Shown here piece by piece: positions 8,606-16,057 of a stretch of 64,000 nucleotides of DNA (its first letter is position 1; each line of letters opens with the position of its first letter). The translations under genes were made by a program, and so were the position numbers. Source of the stretch: Pedobacter sp. ISL-64. GTDB taxonomy: Bacteria > Bacteroidota > Bacteroidia > Sphingobacteriales > Sphingobacteriaceae. The DNA lies in NCBI RefSeq assembly GCF_018613605.1, contig NZ_JAGGPU010000015.1, forward strand, positions 1 to 64,000, written 5' to 3'. A model generated the notes under the pieces. That model ran no database searches. It was given only the letters and a program-made list of their open reading frames with translations, and was not told the DNA's origin.

Positions 8606-9070
8606 ATGAAAAGAAATCTTTTATACCTCGCTTTTGCCTCCATTCCATTTGTTTTTGCCTGTAACCAATCCGAAAAAAAGGCAGAAACTGCAAAAAAGGA
8701 TTCTCTGATTAACCAAACTTGTTATGCAGCTTTCTTTGAAAAAGACAGTGCAGCCATGATTGTTAAAACAATGGCCTCGGGGAAGGTAACAGGGTCGTTA
8801 TTGGTCAAATATGCCGATAAACCACAAAACAATGGTAAGATTGATGGTAAATTTAGCGGCGATACCTTATATGTAGATTACCGCTTTAATACTGGTAAAG
8901 ATACCACCACAGCATTTACCAATCCATTGGCTTTTTTGAAGAAAGATGGTAAGATGATTATGGGAGTGGCGCAAATTGAAACCACTTTGGGCAGATCTTA
9001 TTTTGTTAAAGGCAAGCCAATTAATTATACGGCCGGGAAGTTTATTTTTGCAGCAGTGAACTGTAAATAA
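8606..9070 (+). CDS. Hypothetical lipoprotein
   Basis: The 154-residue protein has a type II signal peptide: MKRN, a hydrophobic stretch and a lipobox ending FVFAC, so the mature protein would be anchored at Cys19. A Lys/Glu-rich linker follows, then a small beta-rich domain with SGDTLYVDYRF. I do not recognise a named family. It lies between the cys operon and the second SUMT gene but is separated from both by gaps of about 400 bases, so a link to sulfur metabolism is not shown. Confidence 0.75.
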   Translation: MKRNLLYLAFASIPFVFACNQSEKKAETAKKDSLINQTCYAAFFEKDSAAMIVKTMASGKVTGSLLVKYADKPQNNGKIDGKFSGDTLYVDYRFNTGKDTTTAFTNPLAFLKKDGKMIMGVAQIETTLGRSYFVKGKPINYTAGKFIFAAVNCK

Positions 9071-9094
9071 ACACCCAATTTGTCATCCTTTACT

Positions 9095-9411
9095 GGTCTT
9101 AGCGCACTCACTCTAGTCTTAGCGTCTCGCTAAGACTTTCTAATTTCTTTATTAAACTTAGGTCTTAGCGACACGCTAAGACCAGAAGCTGTTTGTCATC
9201 CTGAGTGCAACGAAGGATCTTTAAAGGAAAAACCTTGTCTAGTCTTAGCGTCTCGCTAAGACTTCAAATTGTCCATTGGGCTTTAAACATAGCCGTTGTG
9301 ATGCAAAATCGTGAAGACTTTTTGTTCATTAGATCGAAGAGTTATCAACTTTCTAGCCACCATGTTATTTAAGTTGACAACTCTATCTAGTCTGAGCGAG
9401 ACGCTAAGATC
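9095..9411. repeat. Cluster of AGTCTTAGCG palindromes
   Basis: Palindromes of 23 bases with arms AGTCTTAGCG and the reverse complement around a 3-base centre occur at 9115-9137, 9161-9183 (GGTCTTAGCG variant) and 9241-9263. A half copy lies near 9095 and a degenerate copy at 9389-9411. Between them is a GTCATCCTGAGTGCAACGA word typical of other spacers. The gap 9071-9518 contains no convincing gene. Confidence 0.75.
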
Positions 9412-9441
9412 AGTATTAAGCATAAATAAAAAATATTTTAA

Positions 9442-9479
9442 AATAAATTACTACAATTCCCATAGACTTTATATATTTG
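9442..9479 (+). promoter_or_regulatory. Promoter of the second SUMT gene, same element as 469-506
   Basis: The -7 core TATATTTG is at 9472-9479, with TTAC about 20 bases upstream. The block matches 469-506 at about 34 of 38 positions without a gap. The match stops at the -7 box. The leader here is only about 35 bases and has no ATG, so the Cys-codon leader is absent. Confidence 0.7.
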
Positions 9480-9518
9480 TATCATTAACAAACGTATAAC
9501 GAGCTTAAATTATCTGTT

Positions 9519-10313
9519 ATGATTTTGAATAAAGTAGAAAAAGCGAACATTGAACCACGAATTACTTTGATAGGTGCAGGTCCTGGCGATCCGGATTTAT
9601 TTAGTTTAAAAGGTGTTAAAGCATTAAAAACAGCTGATGTTGTTTTGTATGATGCAAATGTGAACGAGGCTTTATTATGTCATGCGCCAGATGGTATTCC
9701 AAAAGTTTACGTGGGTAAACGTAGCGACGATGAGTCGTTTTCGCAAGATGCCGTAAACAAGCTAATTGTAGATTATGCTTTAAACTACGGGCACGTGGTG
9801 CGTTTAAAAAGCGGTGATCCGTTTTTCTTTGCAAAAGGGTACGAAGAAATAGATGCTGCAGAATCGTACAGTATCCCTACTGAAATTATTCCGGGTATTT
9901 CGAGTGCAACTGGTGCACCAAGTTTGCAAAAAATCCCAATGATTTATAAAGATTTGAGCGAAAGTTTTTGGGCAGTAACCGGAACAAACTCAAAGGGTGA
10001 AATTTCTGAAGACTTATACATCGCGGCAAAAACGAAAGCAACTATTGTTGTTTTAAACGGAATTGAAAAAGTAAAAGAAATTGCTGCCATATTTCAGGCA
10101 GAAAATAAAAACCTTTTACCAGTAGCGGTGATCCAAAATGGCTCGACACCAGAAGAAAAAATTGCTATTGGTATAGTAGATACCATCGCCGAGATTGTTG
10201 AAGATAAAAGAATAACCGCGCCAGCCTTATTGGTTTTTGGAGATGTGGTTTCATTACACCCACAATTTCAACCCATCCGCGATTTCTACGAAATCATTGC
10301 TGAAGAATATTAA
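9519..10313 (+). CDS. SUMT paralogue with altered active-site motifs
   Basis: This 264-residue protein is clearly homologous to the cobA product at 2850-3620 (GAGPGDPDLFSLKG, VGKRS, NYGHVVRLK, PGISSATGAPS, ALLVFGDVVSLHP). Several hallmark segments differ: GGDPFVFGRG is SGDPFFFAKG, THRG is IYKD, and the LMG Met is Asn (LNG). By manual alignment that Met corresponds to Met382 of CysG; the positions matching D248 and K270 are kept. It could be a slow SUMT, a different tetrapyrrole methylase or a regulatory copy. The shared promoter with sulfite reductase places it in the sulfur regulon. Confidence 0.8.
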   Translation: MILNKVEKANIEPRITLIGAGPGDPDLFSLKGVKALKTADVVLYDANVNEALLCHAPDGIPKVYVGKRSDDESFSQDAVNKLIVDYALNYGHVVRLKSGDPFFFAKGYEEIDAAESYSIPTEIIPGISSATGAPSLQKIPMIYKDLSESFWAVTGTNSKGEISEDLYIAAKTKATIVVLNGIEKVKEIAAIFQAENKNLLPVAVIQNGSTPEEKIAIGIVDTIAEIVEDKRITAPALLVFGDVVSLHPQFQPIRDFYEIIAEEY

Positions 10314-10351
10314 GATATTTTTTAAACCAAAAATATATTTGTTTTGTTGTT

Positions 10352-10382
10352 AAAACCGCTTAAGGATTTAGGCGGTTTTTTG
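10352..10382 (+). terminator. Terminator after the second SUMT gene
   Basis: AAAACCGC and GCGGTTTTTT form a stem around a loop of about 12 bases, ending in a T-run. The remaining spacer to 10674 holds a TCCCGAC/GTCGGGA hairpin (10431-10449) and no ORF. Confidence 0.75.
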
Positions 10383-10674
10383 TGTTTAGCAGAAACAGTC
10401 TTTGTTTTTAAGCCTGATTGCAGCGGTAGCTCCCGACTTCACGTCGGGACTATAGCGGAAAGCAGGTCTGTAGCCCGCCACAAAGAATTGGCCGTTTTCA
10501 CTTTCTAATAAAAAAAGCTAAGTAATTTATATGGATTAGATCTCTCCATTCCGCGTATCTCCAGTCGAGATGACGATTTTCGCTTTAAAATAATCAACTA
10601 AAAATATAATTTTCATTATTTGCAAAACTCAAAACAATTAGTAACTTACTTAGGTTATCTACACCAAATATTTG

Positions 10675-12087
10675 ATGGAAATTATACATATAAGCGCCGA
10701 GTGTTACCCTGTTGCAAAAGTTGGCGGTTTAGCCGATGTAGTAGGGGCCTTACCCAAATACCAAAATAAATTGGGCCACATTGCCAAAGTGGTGGTGCCA
10801 GCGTACGATACAAAATTTATCCGCGAGGGCGAATTTGAAGTTACCTATGATGCATGGGCAAATTATGGCAATAACCATTTTCAATACCGCATACTAAAAG
10901 AAAAAACCAATAAACTTGGCTTCGATTTGTACATTGTTCACATACAGGGGCTAACAGATCGCCCAAATGTATATGGATATAGTGATGATACCGAACGGTT
11001 TGTCGCTTTTCAGATTGCAACACTCGATTGGATTGTACAATGGGAGCACCGCCCGGATGTAATCCATTGCCATGATCACCACACCGGATTGATTCCGTTT
11101 ATGGTTTCAAATTCGGTAAAATACAGGCTAATTAGTGGTGTTCCTACTGTTTTAACCATTCATAATGCCCAATATCAAGGTCAGTTTGGATGGGATAAAT
11201 TATACTATATACCAGCATTTGATTTATGGAAAGGTGGTTTACTGGGCTGGGCAGATGCCATTAACCCTTTAGCATCGGCCATAAAATGTGCATGGAAAGT
11301 AACCACGGTATCGCCAAGTTACCTGGAAGAGATGATGAGCAACGCCCGGGGGCTGGAAAGTTTGCTCAGACAAGAGCGTTGGAAATCGGTTGGAATTTTG
11401 AATGGAATTGATAATGAGGTTTGGGATCCTGAAACAGACCAGATGCTTGGCAAAAATTACAATTTAAAAACAGTAGAAGCTGGGAAACTGGCAAACAAAA
11501 CAGCACTCTGTGGTGTTTTTCAATTAGATCCGTCTAAACCATTATTTACTTTTATTGGTAGATTGGTTGATGAAAAAGGTGCCGATTTATTGCCCGATAT
11601 TTTTTATACCGCTTTACAACAACATGGCGACAACATCAATATCCTGGTTTTAGGATCAGGCGATAATTGGGTGGAAGGCCGGTTAAATCAACTGAAAGAC
11701 ATTTTTACTGGTAAATACAATGCTTACATTGGTTATAATGAGCAGGTTTCGCACGAAATGTATGCTGGTGCAGATTTTCTCATCATGCCATCGAGAGTGG
11801 AACCTTGTGGTTTAAATCAGCTTTATGCGTTAAGGTATGCAACTGTTCCTATTGTGCGCCGGATTGGTGGATTGAAGGATACAGTGATTGATATAGGCGA
11901 CGGAGGTTTTGGGATTTGCCATGATCAAACGAGTATTTGGGATGTTACTCATGCCATTAACCGTGCTGTTGAGTTATATAACGATAAGAAAGCTTTTAAA
12001 GCAGTGAGAAAAACAATGATGAAGATAGACCATTCGTGGGATAACGCAGCATTAAATTATATAGAATTATACCAAATATTAAAATAA
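10675..12087 (+). CDS. glgA: Glycogen synthase (ADP-glucose type)
   Basis: It is a GT5 enzyme that extends alpha-1,4-glucan from ADP-glucose in the cytoplasm. The 470 residues show the N-terminal EIIHISAECYPVAKVGGLADV with the KVGGL nucleotide-sugar loop, HCHDHHTGLIP, and a GT-B C-terminal half with GRLVDEKGADLLPD and PSRVEPCGLNQLYALRYATVP. I prefer ATG 10675 to the TTG three bases upstream. glgC follows after 8 bases, making a glycogen operon. Branching enzyme and phosphorylase are not in the window. Confidence 0.93.
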   Translation: MEIIHISAECYPVAKVGGLADVVGALPKYQNKLGHIAKVVVPAYDTKFIREGEFEVTYDAWANYGNNHFQYRILKEKTNKLGFDLYIVHIQGLTDRPNVYGYSDDTERFVAFQIATLDWIVQWEHRPDVIHCHDHHTGLIPFMVSNSVKYRLISGVPTVLTIHNAQYQGQFGWDKLYYIPAFDLWKGGLLGWADAINPLASAIKCAWKVTTVSPSYLEEMMSNARGLESLLRQERWKSVGILNGIDNEVWDPETDQMLGKNYNLKTVEAGKLANKTALCGVFQLDPSKPLFTFIGRLVDEKGADLLPDIFYTALQQHGDNINILVLGSGDNWVEGRLNQLKDIFTGKYNAYIGYNEQVSHEMYAGADFLIMPSRVEPCGLNQLYALRYATVPIVRRIGGLKDTVIDIGDGGFGICHDQTSIWDVTHAINRAVELYNDKKAFKAVRKTMMKIDHSWDNAALNYIELYQILK

Positions 12088-12095
12088 GCTTAAAC

Positions 12096-13364
12096 ATGAC
12101 TGACAAAGTTTTAGGCGTTATCCTTGGCGGTGGCCAGGGCTCTAGATTATCGCCACTAACACAAACACGTTCTAAACCGGCAGTTCCAATTGCTGGTAAA
12201 TACCGATTGGTAGATATTCCGATTTCGAATTGCCTAAATTCTGGAATTCATCGAATGTTTGTGTTAACCCAGTTTAATTCTGCATCCCTAAACAAACACA
12301 TTAAAAACACGTATCACTTTAGCCATTTTAGTACGGCCTTTGTTGATATTTTGGCTGCTGAACAAACTGTACAAAACTCAGGTTGGTTCCAGGGGACAGC
12401 AGATGCCGTTCGTCAGTGTATGCATCACATTGTTTCGCACGAATTCGATTACATTTTGATTTTATCCGGCGACCAACTGTACCAGATGGACTTTAAGGAT
12501 ATGATCGAAAAACATATCGAAGCTAATGCAGAAATTACCATTGCCACTATTCCGGTAACGGCAAAAGATGCAACAGATTTTGGTATTTTAAAGGCTGATA
12601 ATGAAAACATGATTACTTCTTTTATCGAAAAGCCTAAAACCGGTTTAGAAGACTGGATCTCGGATACTGGTGCAGAAATGCAGGGCGAAGGACGTAATTT
12701 CTTAGCTTCAATGGGTATTTACGTTTTCAACCGCGAGTACCTGATCAATATCTTAAATGAGAACGAAGAAGAAAAGGATTTTGGCAAAGAGATTTTGCCT
12801 AGAGCAATTTCTCAGAGCAGGGTTTTAAGCTTTCAGTACGAAGGCTATTGGACCGATATTGGAAATATTTCATCTTTTTTTGAAGCTAATCTGGGCTTAA
12901 CGGACGAAATTCCTAAATTTAATATGTTCGATAGCAACCATGCCATTTTCACCAGGGCGCGGATGTTGCCTCCTTCAAAAATTTCGGGTACCACTTTGGA
13001 TAAAACGATTATTGCTGAAGGCTGTATTATTCAGGCAAGCAAAGTAGAACATGCTGTTTTGGGGATCAGATCAAGGATTGGAAAGGATACGGTTATTACC
13101 AATGCCTATATTATGGGCAGCGATCGGTATCAAACGCTTGAAGAAATTCAGGAAGAAACCAATAAAGGGAATTCATTAATTGGTATTGGCGATCGTTGTT
13201 TTATCAATAATGCGATCATCGATAAAAACTGCCGTATTGGCAATGATGTAAAAATTAATGGTGGCGACCATTTAGAAGATGGAGACTTTGAGCTTTACGC
13301 TGTTAAAGACGGTATAGTAGTAATTAAGAAAGGTGCAGTAGTACCTAGCGGAACAGTTATTTAA
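12096..13364 (+). CDS. glgC: Glucose-1-phosphate adenylyltransferase
   Basis: It makes ADP-glucose from glucose-1-phosphate and ATP, the substrate for the adjacent GlgA. The 422 residues have the nucleotidyltransferase signature GVILGGGQGSRLSPLT and SKPAVPIAGKYRLVD near the N-terminus, SGDQLYQMD with the catalytic Asp, and a C-terminal left-handed beta-helix region rich in I-x-x-x-x-x-I hexads (about residue 290 onward). It is co-transcribed with glgA, and a good terminator follows. Confidence 0.94.
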   Translation: MTDKVLGVILGGGQGSRLSPLTQTRSKPAVPIAGKYRLVDIPISNCLNSGIHRMFVLTQFNSASLNKHIKNTYHFSHFSTAFVDILAAEQTVQNSGWFQGTADAVRQCMHHIVSHEFDYILILSGDQLYQMDFKDMIEKHIEANAEITIATIPVTAKDATDFGILKADNENMITSFIEKPKTGLEDWISDTGAEMQGEGRNFLASMGIYVFNREYLINILNENEEEKDFGKEILPRAISQSRVLSFQYEGYWTDIGNISSFFEANLGLTDEIPKFNMFDSNHAIFTRARMLPPSKISGTTLDKTIIAEGCIIQASKVEHAVLGIRSRIGKDTVITNAYIMGSDRYQTLEEIQEETNKGNSLIGIGDRCFINNAIIDKNCRIGNDVKINGGDHLEDGDFELYAVKDGIVVIKKGAVVPSGTVI

Positions 13365-13387
13365 GATAATCAATAATCATTAACTAG

Positions 13388-13419
13388 GCCAGTCACGATT
13401 TTTCGTGGCTGGTTTTTTT
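13388..13419 (+). terminator. Terminator of the glgA-glgC operon
   Basis: The stem CCAGTCACGA with TCGTGGCTGG has one G-T pair and a 4-base loop, and is followed by seven T residues. Confidence 0.85.
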
Positions 13420-13662
13420 ATTTACATCACACCAATTTAAATGCTGTTATATCTACACGGCAGGGTGAAAAAATGAAGAAGAATCCGGTTTTTTTGGAAA
13501 TGTAAGGTCATGTGTTAATCGCATACTACAGTCCTGCTATCGCTTCAAGTCCTCGCCATTCGTTCCTCATGGCTGTGGGCTTTTCGCTTTATCAGGTTTA
13601 TAAACAAAGGCACTGCAACCCGAAGTTGCGAGGATTATGCGTATTTTAAAGGCTTGTGTTTT

Positions 13663-13779
13663 GCGTTAGGGATAGTAAGGGTTCAGTGCCGATTTTCATC
13701 GGTACCGGAGCGAAGCGCAGCCCTGAAAAGCCCGACCCTTTCCCGTATTTCACGGGATTGGGGAACGCCCAAATAAGTT
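13663..13779. repeat. Dispersed intergenic repeat, copy 2
   Basis: This is the second copy of the element at 141-250. Beside the shared blocks it contains CCCGTATTTCACGGG, which replaces the matching stretch of copy 1. The 557-base gap 13365-13921 also has a CTCGCCATTCGTTCCTCATGG block just upstream, probably part of the same repeat, and no credible gene. A reverse-strand ORF of 60 codons across it is an artefact of the repeat. Confidence 0.75.
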
Positions 13780-13921
13780 GATGGTTTATTACGTTCAATC
13801 CGCAGTTTCCCATACTATCTCTTTGCAAATCTCATCGTTTTAAAACCTGTAAGGTCTTTTTAATATTTTCTCCCTAACATTTTCCCCATAGGCTTGTTTT
13901 AAAATAAACAAAAAATAGCTT

Positions 13922-15706
13922 ATGGCCGAACAGCACCTTTATCAAACAGGAATTATAGGAAATTGCGCTTTCATTGCACACGTAAATAAAAACACTGATA
14001 TATCTTGGCTTTGCTGGCCCCGTTTCGATAGTCCTTTTGTATTCGGAAGTTTATTAGACAAGAAAAAGGGTGGCGAATTTTCTATTTTGCCACAGGGTGA
14101 ATTTACCTCCACTCAATATTATATCGAAAATACCAACGTTTTAAGAACCGAAATCACTGCCGAAGATGGAAAATACCGCATTACTGATTTTGCGCCTCGT
14201 TTTCATCTATACGATCGCTATTTTAAACCGTTAATGTTCATCAGAAAGATCGAACCTTTAGCAGGGAACCCGCGCATCACCATCAAATGCGAGCCGGTGT
14301 GCGATTATGGGAAAGGTAAAATGAAGTCGAGTAGGGGCAGTAATCATATTGATTATTTGGGTTGTGACGAAAATATCCGCTTAAGTACCAATGTATCACT
14401 TACTTATATTTTTGACGAAAAAGCATTTGTACTGAATGAGGCTAAATACCTCATTATGACTTATGGACAAAATTTAGAGGCTCCGGTAGTAAGCACCGCC
14501 GAAAATTTTCTCCGCGAAACCATCGCTTATTGGCGATTGTGGATTAAACATTCGTCAATCGCGGGTTTTTACCAACCTTTTGTAATCCGATCGGCCTTGG
14601 TGCTGAAAATCCATCAATATGAAGATACCGGTGCAATTATAGCGGCCAGTACTACTAGTTTACCAGAATCGCCGGGCAGTACCCGAAACTGGGATTATAG
14701 ATATTGCTGGTTAAGGGATTCGCACTATGTATTAACTTCACTTAACCATATCGGCCATTTTGAAGAAATGGAGAAGTATTTTAATTACCTCTCTGATATT
14801 TCGCATGCTGAAGATACACGCTATCAACCCTTGTACGGTATTGCAGGAGAAAGGGAAATTACCGAGCATACATTAAATCATCTGGAAGGTTACAAAGGAG
14901 AGCAACCCATTAGAATAGGAAACCAAGCCTATGAACACATTCAGAATGATATTTACGGTCAGGTTTTGATTTCGATGTTACCACTTTATACCGACCACCG
15001 TTTTGTTTTTTCCGAACGTAGCGATTCGGTAAAGTGGATTGAAAGTGTGCTTTCTAAAATTGAACGGACAATTGATGAAAAGGATGCCGGAATTTGGGAA
15101 TTCAGGAATATCGCCAATGTACATTGTTATAGTAACCTATTTCAATGGGCAGGAGCACAGGCTGCTTTAAAAATGGCTAAAACTATTGGTAACGAGGATT
15201 TCGAAAAACGTGCGGAGATTTTAATCGATAAGGCTGCAGCACATATAGAAGCCTGCTACGATCCGGAAAGAAAAGTGTATACCAATGCAGTAGGAAGCCC
15301 GCATTTAGATGCCAGTACTTTACAGTTGATTATGATGAATTATTTGGATCCGGCTTCAGATCGGGCGAAAGATCATTTAATAGCTTTAGAAAAGGAGTTG
15401 AAAACGGAAGATGGGCTATTTTACCGTTACTTACATGCTGACGATTTCGGTAAGCCAAAAACAACATTTTTAATCTGTGCTTTTTGGTATGTGGAAGCTT
15501 TGGCCTGTGTTGGCCGTACGGATGAAGCGATTAAAGAATTCGAAAATATTATTAAATATTGTAATCACCTTCTTTTGTTCAGTGAGGATGTTGATGCTAA
15601 AACGGGCAGCCAATGGGGTAATTTCCCTCAGGCGTATAGTCATGTGGGTTTAATGAATGCAGCTTATCGCATTGCAATTAAACTGGATAGGCCGATATTT
15701 TTGTAA
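13922..15706 (+). CDS. Glycoside hydrolase family 15 protein (glucoamylase- or trehalase-like)
   Basis: The 594-residue cytoplasmic protein has the bacterial GH15 layout. The N-terminal beta domain (GIIGNCAFIAHV, SWLCWPRFDSPFVFG) is followed by an (alpha/alpha)6 barrel with STRNWDYRYCWLRDS, the strongly conserved segment holding a catalytic acid region, and GSQWGNFPQAYSHVG near the C-terminus. Substrates in this family include alpha-glucans and trehalose. It sits between the glycogen genes and the trehalose synthase/phosphatase, so either trehalose breakdown or glucan trimming is plausible. No signal peptide is visible. Confidence 0.88.
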   Translation: MAEQHLYQTGIIGNCAFIAHVNKNTDISWLCWPRFDSPFVFGSLLDKKKGGEFSILPQGEFTSTQYYIENTNVLRTEITAEDGKYRITDFAPRFHLYDRYFKPLMFIRKIEPLAGNPRITIKCEPVCDYGKGKMKSSRGSNHIDYLGCDENIRLSTNVSLTYIFDEKAFVLNEAKYLIMTYGQNLEAPVVSTAENFLRETIAYWRLWIKHSSIAGFYQPFVIRSALVLKIHQYEDTGAIIAASTTSLPESPGSTRNWDYRYCWLRDSHYVLTSLNHIGHFEEMEKYFNYLSDISHAEDTRYQPLYGIAGEREITEHTLNHLEGYKGEQPIRIGNQAYEHIQNDIYGQVLISMLPLYTDHRFVFSERSDSVKWIESVLSKIERTIDEKDAGIWEFRNIANVHCYSNLFQWAGAQAALKMAKTIGNEDFEKRAEILIDKAAAHIEACYDPERKVYTNAVGSPHLDASTLQLIMMNYLDPASDRAKDHLIALEKELKTEDGLFYRYLHADDFGKPKTTFLICAFWYVEALACVGRTDEAIKEFENIIKYCNHLLLFSEDVDAKTGSQWGNFPQAYSHVGLMNAAYRIAIKLDRPIFL

Positions 15707-15739
15707 GGGAGCAAGTTGATTGCAGATCCATATTTCGAG

Positions 15740-15885
15740 GAGGTTGTATCATAAATTGTGATTCCATATAGATTTGTCACGTTGTCTAAAGAACTCCTAC
15801 GCAGAGCCTGTCGAAACGCTTTGAGAGGCATTCAAGCAGGTCCTTCGACAGGCTCAGGATGACAATCTATTTTATGGTACACCTT
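15740..15885. repeat. MITE-like repeat, copy 1
   Basis: The element of about 146 bases begins GAGGTTGTATCATAAA and ends TTTATGGTACACCTT, which are imperfect terminal inverted repeats. Its interior (TTTGTCACGTTGTC, CTCCTACG, GCCTGTCGAAACGC, GCTCAGGATGACAAT) matches copy 2 at 39798-39946. It carries no ORF and lies just downstream of the GH15 gene. Confidence 0.65.
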
Positions 15886-15898
15886 TAACTTAATTTAA

Positions 15899-15924
15899 AA
15901 AGGTCTGTGGGGACACAGACCTTT
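15899..15924. terminator. Bidirectional terminator-like hairpin between convergent genes
   Basis: AAAGGTCTGTG and CACAGACCTTT form a perfect 11-bp stem with a 4-base loop. It lies between the GH15 gene (plus) and the trehalose gene (minus). The 351-base gap also contains a second dispersed repeat at about 15951-16046 (GACGTCATTCCCGTG to GGGGATGACGTTACG), part of which is inverted at 371-395. Confidence 0.7.
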
Positions 15925-16057
15925 GTTAGAAATGTTTTTTATTTAAAGTGACGTCATTCCCGTGCATACGGGAACCACGAAGTGCTCAGCGAAGCTAATC
16001 TTAAAGCAATAAGCATTACGATCCCCAATCGAGTTGGGGATGACGTTACGCCAAAAT

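Noticed and set aside
9095-9411. CRISPR array
   Set aside because: The repeats are palindromes at irregular spacing, without uniform spacers or cas genes.
9311-9499. Forward ORF of 62 codons before the second SUMT gene
   Set aside because: It runs through a palindrome copy and the promoter element, so it is unlikely to be translated.
13646-13828. Reverse-strand ORF of 60 codons
   Set aside because: It lies entirely over the dispersed repeat at 13663-13779 and has no gene-like context.
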